From contig JANXBN010000003.1 of NCBI GenBank assembly GCA_025060635.1, positions 110,406 to 174,405 of the forward strand: 64,000 bases of DNA, written 5' to 3'. Position 1 is the first letter of the stretch; each line of letters begins with the position of its first letter. Below, piece by piece: positions 18,674 to 28,309 of this stretch. A model generated the notes under the pieces. The model had not been told where the DNA came from, made no database searches, and saw nothing but the letters and a program-made list of their open reading frames with translations. Both the position numbers and the translations under genes were made by a program. Origin of the DNA: Candidatus Kryptonium sp. (GTDB lineage Bacteria; Bacteroidota; Ignavibacteria; Kryptoniales; Kryptoniaceae).

Positions 18674-21169
18674 ATGGAAGGTAACTTCTCTAACCGAGTT
18701 CAAGAAGTTATAAGATTGAGTCGTGAGGAAGCGTTGCGATTGGGACACGATTATATTGGAACGGAACATCTTCTGCTTGGCATAATCAGAGAAGGTGAAG
18801 GTCTCGCTGTTAAAATTCTTCGTAATTTGGGCTGTGATCTTTACAAACTTAAAAAAGCAATTGAAGACACAGTGAGAACAACCGGTGGGACGCTGGTTAT
18901 GGGGAGTTTGCCGTTGACGAAGCAAGCGGAGAAAGTTCTAAAAATTACTTACCTTGAGGCGAAACTTTACAAATCAGATGTAATTGGCACCGAGCATTTG
19001 TTGCTTTCAATCTTAAGAGACGAAGATAATCTCGCATCACAGATTTTGAAGCAATTTGGAGTTACATATGAAGCAGTACGCAATGAGCTTGACAATATAT
19101 TGAGCGGGAAATCAAGCGTTACAGAAAAGGCGAAGCATTTTGAGTCAACAAAACCACAAGAGCGGACAAAAACTCCGGTGCTTGACAATTTTAGCCGAGA
19201 TCTAACCAAGCTTGCGATGGAAGGGAAACTTGATCCAGTAATTGGTAGAGATAAAGAAATTGACAGAGTAGCTCAGATTTTAAGCCGAAGAAAGAAAAAT
19301 AATCCGGTTCTAATAGGCGAGCCAGGCGTTGGTAAAACTGCGATAGTTGAAGGGCTTGCCCTTAGAATTGTGCAGAAAAAGGTTTCAAGGGTTTTGCACA
19401 ATAAAAGAATAGTTCAACTTGATCTAGCTGCGCTTGTTGCTGGCACAAAATATCGGGGTCAGTTTGAGGAGAGAGTCAAAGCTATTCTAAACGAACTTGA
19501 AAAAGCAAAGGATGTAATTCTTTTCATTGATGAATTACATACAATAGTTGGAGCAGGTGGTGCTTCGGGTTCACTTGACGCTTCAAATATGTTTAAGCCA
19601 GCCCTCGCAAGAGGTGAACTTCAATGCATAGGTGCTACAACACTTGATGAATATCGTCAGTATATTGAAAAAGATGGAGCTTTGGAGAGAAGATTTCAAA
19701 AGGTTATGATTGATCCACCAAGCGTTGAAGAAACAATCTATATTTTGATGAACATAAAAGACAAATACGAGGAACACCACAATGTAAAATATACAGACAA
19801 AGCAATTGAAGCATGCGTGAGATTAAGTGATAGATATATAACCGATCGTTATCTTCCAGATAAAGCAATTGATGTAATGGATGAAGCTGGAGCAAGGGTT
19901 CACCTATCGCATATAGTTGTTCCAAAGGAAATAGTTGAGTTGGAAGAGGAAATTGAGCGAATAAGACAAATGAAAAATCAGGTCGTAAAAAATCAAGATT
20001 TTGAGCAAGCAGCAAGATTGAGAGATCTTGAGAAAAAACTCCTTAGCGATCTTGAGATAGCAAAACGTGAGTGGGAAATAAAAGCGCAAACGATGGTTTT
20101 TGAGGTCACCGAAGAAGATATAGCTGAAGTTGTCGCAATGATGACTGGAATACCTGTGAATAAGATAAGCCAGTCGGAGTCAGAAAAATTAATGAATATG
20201 GAGCAAGAACTTAAAAAGCAAGTGGTTGGACAAGATGAGGCAATTGAAAAATTAACACGTGCTATAAGAAGAGCAAGAGCTGGCTTGAAAGATCCGAGAA
20301 GACCAATTGGTTCATTCATCTTTTTAGGACCAACGGGTGTTGGAAAAACCGAACTTGCAAAAGCGCTCGCAAGATATTTGTTTGATACCGAGGACGCACT
20401 GATAAGAATTGATATGTCGGAATATATGGAGAAATTCAATGTCTCAAGATTAATCGGTGCCCCACCTGGATATGTTGGATATGAAGAGGGAGGACAATTA
20501 ACTGAAAAGGTAAGAAGAAAACCTTATTCAGTCGTTCTTTTTGATGAGATTGAAAAAGCACATCCCGATGTTTTCAATATCTTGCTTCAGGTTCTTGATG
20601 ACGGACAACTTACCGATAGCCTTGGCAGAAGAGTTGATTTCAGAAATACAATTATTATAATGACTTCAAACATCGGAACGCGAGATATAAAAGTCACAGG
20701 TGGAATTGGTTTCGGAATTGGCGAAACCCCGAAAGATAGGTTTGAGGCGATGAAAGCAACAATTGAAGAAGCAGTTAAGCGTGTTTTCAGCCCTGAGTTT
20801 TTGAATAGAATTGACGAGATAATTATATTCAAACCACTTGAAAAAGAGCATATAATTCAAATTGTTGATATTGCAGTCCAAGATATAATGAAAAGGTTGA
20901 AGACGATGAACATGACCCTTGAGCTTACGAAGAGCGCAAAGGAGTTTCTCGCTGAAAAAGGTTACGATCCTAACTTTGGAGCAAGACCTTTGAAGAGAGC
21001 TGTTCAGAAATATCTTGAGGAACCATTGTCCGAGGAAATTTTGAAAGGTAAATTCGCACCAGGAAGCGTCATCAAAGTAAGATTATCCAAAAACAGAGAC
21101 GAATTGATTTTCTACGAGTCGGGAAAGCAAAAAGATGAACCAGAAGAACTTGCAGAAGAAGAAAAATAA
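18674..21169 (+). CDS. clpC: ClpC, ATP-dependent Clp protease ATP-binding subunit
   Basis: A Hsp100 unfoldase of 831 aa that feeds proteins to ClpP in the cytoplasm. It has two N-terminal Clp_N repeats (residues 1-145, with [14 protein letters not shown] and [10 protein letters not shown]). AAA domain D1 carries Walker A GEPGVGKT near 215 and Walker B LFIDELHT. The UVR-containing middle domain (about 410-450, [14 protein letters not shown]) marks ClpC rather than ClpB or ClpA. D2 has GPTGVGKT near 552 and [11 protein letters not shown]. The [11 protein letters not shown] sensor region and a C-terminal D2-small domain follow. The gene has its own strong promoter and is closed by a terminator before pyrE. 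No McsA/McsB or CtsR genes are adjacent, unlike in Firmicutes. Confidence 0.97.
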   Translation: MEGNFSNRVQEVIRLSREEALRLGHDYIGTEHLLLGIIREGEGLAVKILRNLGCDLYKLKKAIEDTVRTTGGTLVMGSLPLTKQAEKVLKITYLEAKLYKSDVIGTEHLLLSILRDEDNLASQILKQFGVTYEAVRNELDNILSGKSSVTEKAKHFESTKPQERTKTPVLDNFSRDLTKLAMEGKLDPVIGRDKEIDRVAQILSRRKKNNPVLIGEPGVGKTAIVEGLALRIVQKKVSRVLHNKRIVQLDLAALVAGTKYRGQFEERVKAILNELEKAKDVILFIDELHTIVGAGGASGSLDASNMFKPALARGELQCIGATTLDEYRQYIEKDGALERRFQKVMIDPPSVEETIYILMNIKDKYEEHHNVKYTDKAIEACVRLSDRYITDRYLPDKAIDVMDEAGARVHLSHIVVPKEIVELEEEIERIRQMKNQVVKNQDFEQAARLRDLEKKLLSDLEIAKREWEIKAQTMVFEVTEEDIAEVVAMMTGIPVNKISQSESEKLMNMEQELKKQVVGQDEAIEKLTRAIRRARAGLKDPRRPIGSFIFLGPTGVGKTELAKALARYLFDTEDALIRIDMSEYMEKFNVSRLIGAPPGYVGYEEGGQLTEKVRRKPYSVVLFDEIEKAHPDVFNILLQVLDDGQLTDSLGRRVDFRNTIIIMTSNIGTRDIKVTGGIGFGIGETPKDRFEAMKATIEEAVKRVFSPEFLNRIDEIIIFKPLEKEHIIQIVDIAVQDIMKRLKTMNMTLELTKSAKEFLAEKGYDPNFGARPLKRAVQKYLEEPLSEEILKGKFAPGSVIKVRLSKNRDELIFYESGKQKDEPEELAEEEK

Positions 21170-21174
21170 TTTAA

Positions 21175-21204
21175 GGTGGATGGCTTAAACGCCATCCACT
21201 TTTT
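21175..21204 (+). terminator. Rho-independent terminator after clpC
   Basis: GTGGATGGC (21176-21184) pairs with GCCATCCAC (21191-21199) around a 6-nt loop, followed by TTTTT. It lies 6 nt after the clpC stop. Confidence 0.9.
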
Positions 21205-21223
21205 AAAACAAAATCTTTGAGTT

Positions 21224-21814
21224 ATGCAATTTTCTCAAATCTCAGCTGATGAAGTTTTAAAAATTTTCAAGGAAGTGGGGGCTCTTCTTGAAGGTCATTT
21301 TCTTCTTACTTCTGGTCTGCATAGTTCCAAATATTTTCAATGTGCAAAGGTATTGCAATATCCTGAATATGCAGAGCTTTTGTGTCGTCAGATAGCAAGA
21401 CATTTTTATACAAGTGAGGTTGAACTCGTGGTTTCTCCCGCAGTTGGTGGCATAATTGTTGGCTATGAAGTTGCCAGACAACTTGAAGCGAGAAATATAT
21501 TTGCTGAAAGAGAAAGTGGAATTATGAAATTGAGGCGCGGTTTTGGAATAAAACAAGGTGAGAGGGTTTTAGTTTGTGAGGATGTTGTAACAACAGGAGG
21601 AAGTGTTTTTGAGGTCATAGAACTGGTGAAAAATTCTGGGGGAAAATTAATAGGAGTTGGATGTATAGTTGATAGAAGCGGAGGAAAAATTGATTTTGGA
21701 GTGAGGTTTGTTTCGGTTATCAAACTTGAGGTTCCTGTTTTTAAACCTGAAGAATGTCCATTATGCAAAGAAGGAATTGAAATAGAAAAACCCGGGAGCA
21801 GGGGAATTTACTAA
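21224..21814 (+). CDS. pyrE: Orotate phosphoribosyltransferase
   Basis: Forms OMP from orotate and PRPP in pyrimidine synthesis. Visible are the N-terminal [13 protein letters not shown] substrate segment, [23 protein letters not shown] and the PRPP loop [16 protein letters not shown] (near residue 118). The length of 196 aa fits the OPRTase family. The ATG at 21224 is preceded by AAAACAAAAT (21205-21214), not by a Shine-Dalgarno sequence. The Nudix gene follows after 15 nt, starting a run of co-directional genes to 24843. Confidence 0.95.
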   Translation: MQFSQISADEVLKIFKEVGALLEGHFLLTSGLHSSKYFQCAKVLQYPEYAELLCRQIARHFYTSEVELVVSPAVGGIIVGYEVARQLEARNIFAERESGIMKLRRGFGIKQGERVLVCEDVVTTGGSVFEVIELVKNSGGKLIGVGCIVDRSGGKIDFGVRFVSVIKLEVPVFKPEECPLCKEGIEIEKPGSRGIY

Positions 21815-21829
21815 CAAATTTTCTGTTTT

Positions 21830-22399
21830 ATGTCCGAGGGGAAAATCGTTGGAAATATGAAGCTTAAGAAAAGAAATGTAATATATCGTGGCAAAGTTTT
21901 TAATATAATCGTTGATGAGCTTGAATATCGCGAATCTGGAAATCATACCATTCGTGAAGTTGTTGAACATCCTGGAGGCGCTGTGGTTCTCGGTGTTCTT
22001 CCTGATTGGAAAATAATTTTAATTAAACAGTACAGATACCCGATTGATAAATTTATCTATGAATTACCAGCCGGAAAGCTTGACTTTGGCGAAGATCCAG
22101 AAGCTTGTGCAGTAAGAGAGCTTGAAGAAGAAACAGGTTTTAAACCTGAAAAAATTGAACTTTTAACCTATATATACACGACACCCGGATTTTGTAGCGA
22201 GAAGCTTTATATCTATCTTGCTGAAAACTTGCAAAGGAAAGAACAAAACCTTGAAGAAGGTGAGGTTTTGTCGGTTGAGTTTAAAACCATTGATGAGGCT
22301 GTGGATATGATTTTAAATGGCGAAATTGTTGACGCAAAGTCAATCGCCGGAATTATGATCGGAGAAAAAATTTTAAAACGGCGGTGGGCGAAGAAATAA
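21830..22399 (+). CDS. Nudix hydrolase, ADP-ribose pyrophosphatase type
   Basis: A 189-residue Nudix protein with the complete box GKLDFGEDPEACAVRELEEETGF (G-x5-E-x7-REUxEExGU, near residues 84-106). The preceding LIKQYRYPIDKFIYELPAG is the ADP-sugar pyrophosphatase signature. It most likely cleaves ADP-ribose to AMP and ribose 5-phosphate. It sits between pyrE and the small zinc-ribbon gene and is probably co-transcribed with them. There is no Shine-Dalgarno sequence. Confidence 0.9.
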   Translation: MSEGKIVGNMKLKKRNVIYRGKVFNIIVDELEYRESGNHTIREVVEHPGGAVVLGVLPDWKIILIKQYRYPIDKFIYELPAGKLDFGEDPEACAVRELEEETGFKPEKIELLTYIYTTPGFCSEKLYIYLAENLQRKEQNLEEGEVLSVEFKTIDEAVDMILNGEIVDAKSIAGIMIGEKILKRRWAKK

Positions 22400-22428
22400 A
22401 AAACGGAAATAGGCAATATAATGTTGAG

Positions 22429-22563
22429 ATGCGGAAATGCATCTTTAAAGGTTGCACAGGTGAACTTGAGGAAATTAGCTATTACGAGAGAAACAATTGG
22501 ATAACCGTGGAATATCAGTGCAAAAAATGTAAAAGAAAATTCACCTTGAAGATAGAAACCTGA
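22429..22563 (+). CDS. 44-residue zinc-ribbon-like protein
   Basis: A short open frame fills the gap between the Nudix and photolyase genes. It starts MRKCIFKGCTGELEE and ends with QCKKCKRKFTLKIET. Two Cys pairs (C-x4-C near the N-terminus and C-x2-C near residue 31-34) form a plausible zinc ribbon. The stop TGA at 22561-22563 lies one base before the photolyase ATG, the spacing of coupled genes. An in-frame GTG at 22384 inside the Nudix gene would give a 59-residue version. I know no family; function is unknown. Its tight fit in the operon is the main reason to call it real. Confidence 0.6.
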   Translation: MRKCIFKGCTGELEEISYYERNNWITVEYQCKKCKRKFTLKIET

Positions 22564-22564
22564 G

Positions 22565-23944
22565 ATGAAAATTGATATAATTTGGTTCAGAAGGGATTTA
22601 AGAATTCACGATAACCCAATTCTCTCGCACGCAGAACTTCCGGTTATGCCTATCTTTATTTTTGATACAAACATACTTTCTGAACTACCGAAAGATGATA
22701 GAAGAGTGACTTTTATTTTTGACAAGGTCATTGAGTTAAAGGAAAGCTTAAAGAAAATAGGTTTTGACCTCGCAATTTTTTATGGGAAACCATCGGATGT
22801 TTTTGATTACATCTCCAAAAAATACGAAATAAGAAAAATCTTTGCTTCAGGCGACAACGATTCGTATGCGAGAAGCAGGGATAAAGAAATCGCGTCAAAA
22901 TATAACTTTGTCTTAGTGCATGACAATTTCTTGCTTAGGCCTCACGAGATTTTAAACTCAAAAGGGGAAACTTACAAGATATTTTCACATTTTGAAAGAG
23001 CTGTTTTAGATGCCGTTCCAACTCTTGCGAATGTTAAGTATTTGCCTGAGTTTAAGTCAAAATTAGTTGATTTTGAATACTCAAACATTTTAAAGATCAA
23101 CAATGTCGTTGAACTTCTACCTTTAGAGCTTGAAAGCATCGGTTTTGAGAGACAAGAATTGGTTTTTGAAGGTGCTGTTAAATCAGCAGAAGAATTGCTG
23201 AGAAGATTTGAAAGATACATAAATTCATATGAGGAACAAAGAGACTATCCAGCTTTAAATGCGACATCTTTGTTAAGTGTCCACTTAAGATTTGGAACGA
23301 TATCAATAAGGGAAGTTTTTAGATGGGCTTTAACTTACGATAAAAGTGGAAAGTTTATTTCAGAGCTTATATGGCGTGAGTTTTTTAATTATATCTTGTA
23401 CCATCATCCAGAGATTGAGTTTGATAACTTCCGTAAAGATGTTATTGCAAGTTGGGAAAATAACGAAAAAAAATTTGAATTATGGAAAAAAGGTTTAACA
23501 GGGATACCATTAGTTGATGCTGGAATGCGACAGCTTGAGATGGAAGGATATATGCATAATAGAGTAAGAATGGTTGTCGCAAGCTTTTTGACAAAAAATC
23601 TACATATTGATTGGCGATTTGGTGAGAAATACTTTGCAATGAAGTTGCTTGATTATGAAGCATCGTCAAATGTTGGAAATTGGCAGTGGAATGCAGGCAC
23701 TGGAACAGATACAAAATTGAGGTTTTTTAATCCGTTTTTACAATCAAAAAAATTTGATCCGAGCGGTGAATATATCAAGAAATATGTCCCAGAACTAAGA
23801 CATATCAAAATAGAGCATCTGCATGATGAAAATTTTTTCTTGAATGAGAAAATTGAGGGATATCCTAAACCAATAGTTAATTTAAAAGAGTCAGTTGCAA
23901 GGTTTAAGGAAATTTACAAAAGACAGGATGTAATGCGGAGATGA
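22565..23944 (+). CDS. phrB: Deoxyribodipyrimidine photolyase
   Basis: A cryptochrome/photolyase of 459 aa that repairs cyclobutane pyrimidine dimers with blue light. The N-terminal antenna domain begins IDIIWFRRDLRIHDNPIL. The FAD-binding half has FISELIWREFFNYIL, GIPLVDAGMRQLEMEGYMHNRVRM and the class I signature NVGNWQWNAGTGTDTK with the lesion-site Trp and Asn residues. Length and motifs fit class I CPD photolyase. Its end overlaps the next gene by ATGA. In E. coli phr also lies beside ybgA, a relative of that neighbour. Confidence 0.95.
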   Translation: MKIDIIWFRRDLRIHDNPILSHAELPVMPIFIFDTNILSELPKDDRRVTFIFDKVIELKESLKKIGFDLAIFYGKPSDVFDYISKKYEIRKIFASGDNDSYARSRDKEIASKYNFVLVHDNFLLRPHEILNSKGETYKIFSHFERAVLDAVPTLANVKYLPEFKSKLVDFEYSNILKINNVVELLPLELESIGFERQELVFEGAVKSAEELLRRFERYINSYEEQRDYPALNATSLLSVHLRFGTISIREVFRWALTYDKSGKFISELIWREFFNYILYHHPEIEFDNFRKDVIASWENNEKKFELWKKGLTGIPLVDAGMRQLEMEGYMHNRVRMVVASFLTKNLHIDWRFGEKYFAMKLLDYEASSNVGNWQWNAGTGTDTKLRFFNPFLQSKKFDPSGEYIKKYVPELRHIKIEHLHDENFFLNEKIEGYPKPIVNLKESVARFKEIYKRQDVMRR

Positions 23945-24843
23945 AACCAACAGTAGTTATAAGCGCTTGTCTTGATGGATTCGCTTATAGATATAATGGG
24001 GCTTCCGTCAACGATGATATTGTCAACAGGTTGAAATCTTTATTTAATTTGATCCATGTTTGTCCAGAGTTTGAAATAGGACTTGGGGTTCCAAGGAAAA
24101 CAATAAAACTTCATAAGATTCAAAACAAGATAAGGGCTATTCAGGATGAAACTGAGATTGACTTGACACCTCAACTTGAAGATTTTTCAAAAAAATTTTT
24201 GAGCAATCTTGGAAATGTGCATGGTTTTATTTTAAAAGCGAAATCACCAAGCTGTGGGGTTGGTAGTGCAAAAGTTTATTTAAACAATAATCCATATGGA
24301 AAAACTTATGGGATTTTCGCAAATGCTGTAAGAGAAAACTTTCCTCATATACCTTTAATTGATGAAGGTAGGTTGCGAGATAAAAATCTAATGTGGGAAT
24401 TTTTGAGCAAAGTTTTTATGCTTTACCGATTTGAAAATGCAAAATTTAATATAAATTCTTTAATTGAATTTCACAGCCGACATAAATATTTGTTCATGAG
24501 CATTTCGCAGAAACATCTTAAGAGTTTAGGACGAATAATTGCTGAACATAAATCTGGTCATTTCAGCCAAATACTTGAAAATTATGAGGTCGTTTTCAAA
24601 GATATGATGCGACTTACTTTTAGAAAAACGAACATAATCAATACGATAATACATATCTTTGGACATATTTCCGAGAATCTCTCAAGAAATGAGAAGGCGA
24701 ATTTTTTAAAAGCGGTGGATAGGTTTAAGAATGAAAAAATTGAATTAGCAACTATACTTGAGATGCTTAAGCTTTACGCTTTAAGATTTGAGGATAATTA
24801 TCTGCTTGGTCAGTATTTTTTAGAGCCATTCCCCGAATTTTAA
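23941..24843 (+). CDS. DUF523-DUF1722 (YbgA-like) fusion protein
   Basis: A 300-residue two-domain protein. Residues 1-145 match DUF523: VVISACLDGFAYRYNGAS, VCPEFEIGLGVPR and KAKSPSCGVGSAKVY, with conserved Cys that may bind a metal or a cluster. Residues 165-290 match DUF1722/YbgA: FHSRHKYLFMSISQKHLKSLG. The first four bases overlap the photolyase stop, so the two proteins are made together. The same pairing with photolyase occurs in enterobacteria. The biochemical role is unknown; a link to light-dependent repair or thiouridine chemistry would be speculation. Confidence 0.85.
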   Translation: MKPTVVISACLDGFAYRYNGASVNDDIVNRLKSLFNLIHVCPEFEIGLGVPRKTIKLHKIQNKIRAIQDETEIDLTPQLEDFSKKFLSNLGNVHGFILKAKSPSCGVGSAKVYLNNNPYGKTYGIFANAVRENFPHIPLIDEGRLRDKNLMWEFLSKVFMLYRFENAKFNINSLIEFHSRHKYLFMSISQKHLKSLGRIIAEHKSGHFSQILENYEVVFKDMMRLTFRKTNIINTIIHIFGHISENLSRNEKANFLKAVDRFKNEKIELATILEMLKLYALRFEDNYLLGQYFLEPFPEF

Positions 24844-24856
24844 GTTAAAATGGAAG

Positions 24857-24931
<75 letters not shown>

Positions 24932-24945
24932 GAAAATTCATTTTT

Positions 24946-24974
24946 AATATAAAAATTTTTGAGGTTAAAATCAA
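24946..24974 (-). promoter_or_regulatory. Promoter of tRNA-Val
   Basis: Minus-strand TTGATT (24974-24969) and TATATT (24951-24946) are 17 nt apart. The rest of the spacer to tRNA-Arg (about 24975-25118) holds no gene I can support. Confidence 0.75.
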
Positions 24975-25118
24975 GTTTTAAAAAAGATTTTTCAAAAATT
25001 GGATAAACGAAAAATACTAAATGAGTTGTAAACGCATCTTTGCTAAAGTTAAGGTGGGTTAAGTGATTTTCAAAGTTGGAAATGTTTATCTCAAACTGAT
25101 ATGATTTCTGCAGTTAAG

Positions 25119-25191
<73 letters not shown>

Positions 25192-25210
25192 TTTGAAATT
25201 CTCGGATATA

Positions 25211-25239
25211 AATATAAAATTTTTGAAAAAATAAAGCAA
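25211..25239 (-). promoter_or_regulatory. Promoter of tRNA-Arg
   Basis: Minus-strand TTGCTT (25239-25234), 17-nt spacer and TATATT (25216-25211), 20 nt before the mature 5' end. It lies between the ftsY stop and the tRNA. Confidence 0.75.
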
Positions 25240-25265
25240 ATTAGCCAAAAATTTTCTAAAGGAAT

Positions 25266-26213
25266 TTATTTTTCTAAAATTGCATCAACGAAAGCGTCAG
25301 GATCAAATGGTTGAAGTTCATCAATACCTTCACCAACCCCTATAAATCTAATGGGGATTTTAAGTTCATTAACTATCGCGAAAACAACACCACCTTTTGC
25401 TGTTCCATCAAGCTTGGTTATAATTAATCCAGTTACCCCAACAGCTTGTGAAAATTGTCTGGCTTGTTGAATTGCATTTTGACCAGTTGTGGCATCAATG
25501 ACAAGCAAAATCTCGTGAGGTGCGTCGGGAATTACTTTTTGGATGACCCTTTTAATTTTTTTTAGCTCCTCCATTAAATTGGTTTTCGTGTGAAGTCGTC
25601 CTGCGGTATCAATTAAGACAACATCAATGTTTCTTGCTAACGCTGACTTGACTGTGTCAAAAGCAACCGCACCTGGATCTGCTCCTTTTTGCTGCTGAAT
25701 TATATCAACACCTGCTCTTTCTGCCCATATCTCAAGTTGTTCATTTGCTGCTGCTCTAAATGTGTCAGCTGCACCTATCAAAACTTTCTTCCCGCGAGAT
25801 TTATAATTGTAAGCAAGTTTTCCTATTGTAGTTGTCTTACCAACGCCATTGACTCCAACGATCATCATCACATATGGCTTTTTGCCATCGGGAATTGCAA
25901 ATGGTTCAGAACTTTCAAAAGAAAGAGCGGTATTTAAAATTTTCTTTAGTTCTTCTTTCAAAAGATTGAAAAGCTCGGATGTTTCCTTAACATTTTCTTT
26001 TTTAGTCCTCTCTCTCAAAGCGGAAATTATCTTTTCGGTCATGTCAACCCCGACATCGGAGGTTATTAAAATTTCCTCAAGATTTGCAAGAAAGTTTTCG
26101 TCAATTACTTTATTGGTGCTGAATAGATTTGAGAGTTTTTCAAGTAAATTATTTCTTGTCTTTGCTAAACCATCTTTGATCTTTTTCAATCCGATTTTAT
26201 CAAGTATCCCCAT
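25266..26213 (-). CDS. ftsY: FtsY, signal recognition particle receptor
   Basis: The SRP receptor GTPase that docks ribosome-nascent chain complexes at the inner membrane. The N domain begins GILDKIGLKKIKDGLAKTR. The G domain shows GVNGVGKTTTIGKLA (G1), DTFRAAANEQLEIW, DTAGRLHTKTNLM (G3), TKLDGTAKGG (G4) and FIGVGEGIDELQPFD. At about 315 aa it lacks the long acidic A domain of E. coli FtsY, as is usual outside the Proteobacteria. Two codons further upstream (ATG at 26219) is an equal alternative start. It is the last gene of the PHP-purF-pgsA-ftsY operon. Confidence 0.96.
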   Translation of the reverse strand: MGILDKIGLKKIKDGLAKTRNNLLEKLSNLFSTNKVIDENFLANLEEILITSDVGVDMTEKIISALRERTKKENVKETSELFNLLKEELKKILNTALSFESSEPFAIPDGKKPYVMMIVGVNGVGKTTTIGKLAYNYKSRGKKVLIGAADTFRAAANEQLEIWAERAGVDIIQQQKGADPGAVAFDTVKSALARNIDVVLIDTAGRLHTKTNLMEELKKIKRVIQKVIPDAPHEILLVIDATTGQNAIQQARQFSQAVGVTGLIITKLDGTAKGGVVFAIVNELKIPIRFIGVGEGIDELQPFDPDAFVDAILEK

Positions 26214-26227
26214 CAGCAAGAGATCAT

Positions 26228-26824
26228 TTATTTTAAGGTTCTAAAGGAGTTAACATTTTTTAAACTCTCAAAAAATCTCTTGCCATAGACATACAGCGAA
26301 AGAAAGATCATAAATACGCTCGCAAGAATCAAGAGATCCATTATCAAACCTTTCGCCTTAAGCATTGAAAAGGCAATTACAATAGCAATTGATGTAACGG
26401 TATATTTCCCAGTCCTGTTTGAAGGTAAAACAAATTTTATTCTTGAACTCAAATAAGCACCAGCTGTTAAAATTAATAAATCGCGCCCAATTACTATTCC
26501 AACATACCAGGCTGGCAAATCTCCTTGTTGAACTAAACTTAAAACTATAACACCGATACAAATTTTGTCGGCAAGTGGATCAATTATCTTGCCAAATTCT
26601 GTGATTTGATTATATTTCCTTGCAAAATAACCATCCGCTAAGTCACTTAAATAAAGCAGAAACATAAAAAACATAGATATTGCACGATTAAGAGAAAGCT
26701 TAAGTCCATATGATTCAAAAAGAATGACCTCGGATTCGGCCGTTAAAAAGTAAATTGCTGGTATCAAAATTATAAATCTGCTGAAACTTAAGAGGTTTGA
26801 TATGTTCAAAATAGATTTGGTCAT
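26228..26824 (-). CDS. pgsA: CDP-diacylglycerol-glycerol-3-phosphate 3-phosphatidyltransferase
   Basis: A CDP-alcohol phosphatidyltransferase of about 198 aa, integral to the inner membrane, making phosphatidylglycerol phosphate. The signature D-x2-DG-x2-AR-x8-G-x3-D-x3-D is intact in DLADGYFARKYNQITEFG followed by KIIDPLADK. Several hydrophobic helices follow. I start at 26824, one base after the purF stop; the ATG at 26833 would overlap purF by 8 nt and is also possible. It could be another enzyme of the superfamily, but PgsA is the most common match for this length and N-terminus (ILNISNLLSFSRFIILIPA). Confidence 0.88.
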   Translation of the reverse strand: MTKSILNISNLLSFSRFIILIPAIYFLTAESEVILFESYGLKLSLNRAISMFFMFLLYLSDLADGYFARKYNQITEFGKIIDPLADKICIGVIVLSLVQQGDLPAWYVGIVIGRDLLILTAGAYLSSRIKFVLPSNRTGKYTVTSIAIVIAFSMLKAKGLIMDLLILASVFMIFLSLYVYGKRFFESLKNVNSFRTLK

Positions 26825-26825
26825 G

Positions 26826-28307
26826 TTAATCAAATCTCTCTGTTGCTTCTTTGATGTTTAATTCATGTTCAAGTTTTTTAGGTTTTTCTTCAACTGATGT
26901 TGGGTAATTTCCAGTAAAGCAAGCGATGCAAAAGCTTAAATGTTTCGGTGCAGATTCAAGGAGCTTTTCCACAGATAAATATCCGAGGGTTTCAACTCCA
27001 AGTTCTTTTCTTATTTCTTCAGTATCTCCATTTAATCTTGATGCTATAAGTTCATCTTGATCTGGAAAATCCATCCCATAGTAGCAGGGATATTTTATCG
27101 GTGGGGAAGCGACTCTAAAGTGAACTTCCTTTGCTCCAGCTTCTTTAATTAACCTTACAAGAGCCTTTGATGTGGTCCCGCGTACAATTGAATCATCAAC
27201 TATCACAACACGCTTGCCCTCAAGCACTCCTTTAACAGTGTTAAATTTTACTTTGACTTTAAATTCTCTGAGATTTTGCTGTGGTTGAATAAATGTTCTA
27301 CCAACATAATGACTTCTTATAAGTCCAATTTCAATTTTAACATTGTTTCCGAGTTTATTGCTTTCGCTTGCGAATCCAAGAGTTGCGGTATTACTTGAGT
27401 CAGGGACATTTATAACAATCACTTTGTCATCTTCGCTTGATTGAGGTGCTGGGTGTTCGTGTGCAAGTAATTTTCCAAGTTTTCTTCTTACTTTATCAAC
27501 ATTTTCGCCAAAAATTTTGCTATCAGGTCTTGAAAAGTAAACAAACTCAAAAATGCAAAACGCAGTTTTTTCAACCTTTTTGTCAATCCAATATGATTTT
27601 GGTAGCCCCGTTGAGATCACTTCGTCATCAATTACAAGAATTTCACCCGGTAAGACATCCCTTATATATTTTGCACCAATTAGATCAAAGGCGCAAGTTT
27701 CAGAGGCAACAACATAACTTCCCTCAGGCATAACTCCAAGTGCAAGTGGTCTAAATCCATAAGGGTCGCGAATCGCAATAAGTTTATCGTCTGTTAGGAT
27801 AACAAGTGAATAAGCGCCTTCTACTTGGTTCAATGCATCTTTTATCTGATCAATTTGATTTTCTTTTTGGCTTCGTGCTATTAGATGTAGGATTATTTCG
27901 GTATCTGTTGAGGATTGAAAAATTGTTCCTTCAGATTGTAATTTGTTTCTCAAATATCTCGTATTTGTCAAGTTTCCATTGTGCGCTATTGCAAGGTTGC
28001 CGTTTTTGTAATGAACGACAAAGGGTTGAATGTTTGCTTTGTTTGTTGCACCAGTTGTTGAATAACGATTGTGTCCGATTGCGGATGTTCCTTTTAGATA
28101 TTCAGTGATTATTTTTTCATCCTTGAAAACATCGGCAACAAGTCCAAGTCCCTTATGAAAGTTAAACCTTACCTTGTTGGTAAGTTCATCTTTCTCACAA
28201 GTGACGATCCCAGTTGATTCTTGCCCTCGGTGTTGGAGTGCATAAAGCCCGTAATAAGTCATAAGTGCTGATTGTGGATGTCCATAAATTCCAAATATGC
28301 CACACAC
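26826..28307 (-). CDS. purF: Amidophosphoribosyltransferase
   Basis: The first committed step of purine synthesis: PRPP plus glutamine to phosphoribosylamine. The N-terminal nucleophile Cys2 is directly after the start Met (MCGIFGIYG), followed by the glutaminase motifs LQHRGQESTGI and GHNRYSTTG. The PRPP loop is VVIVDDSIVRGTTSKALV (near residue 370). C-terminal Cys residues (PIKYPCYYGMD, LSFCIACFTG) are those that bind the Fe-S cluster in the Bacillus-type enzyme. The length, 493 aa, is normal. It follows the PHP gene by 2 nt. Confidence 0.97.
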   Translation of the reverse strand: MCGIFGIYGHPQSALMTYYGLYALQHRGQESTGIVTCEKDELTNKVRFNFHKGLGLVADVFKDEKIITEYLKGTSAIGHNRYSTTGATNKANIQPFVVHYKNGNLAIAHNGNLTNTRYLRNKLQSEGTIFQSSTDTEIILHLIARSQKENQIDQIKDALNQVEGAYSLVILTDDKLIAIRDPYGFRPLALGVMPEGSYVVASETCAFDLIGAKYIRDVLPGEILVIDDEVISTGLPKSYWIDKKVEKTAFCIFEFVYFSRPDSKIFGENVDKVRRKLGKLLAHEHPAPQSSEDDKVIVINVPDSSNTATLGFASESNKLGNNVKIEIGLIRSHYVGRTFIQPQQNLREFKVKVKFNTVKGVLEGKRVVIVDDSIVRGTTSKALVRLIKEAGAKEVHFRVASPPIKYPCYYGMDFPDQDELIASRLNGDTEEIRKELGVETLGYLSVEKLLESAPKHLSFCIACFTGNYPTSVEEKPKKLEHELNIKEATERFD

Positions 28308-28309
28308 TT

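Noticed and set aside
18476..18925. 149-residue open frame on the minus strand
   Set aside because: It lies across the clpC promoter and the first 84 codons of clpC, has no recognisable motif, and the clpC reading is certain.
24975..25118. Spacer between tRNA-Val and tRNA-Arg as a possible small RNA gene
   Set aside because: No promoter with downstream terminator, no strong hairpin and no open frame could be supported beyond the tRNA-Val promoter.
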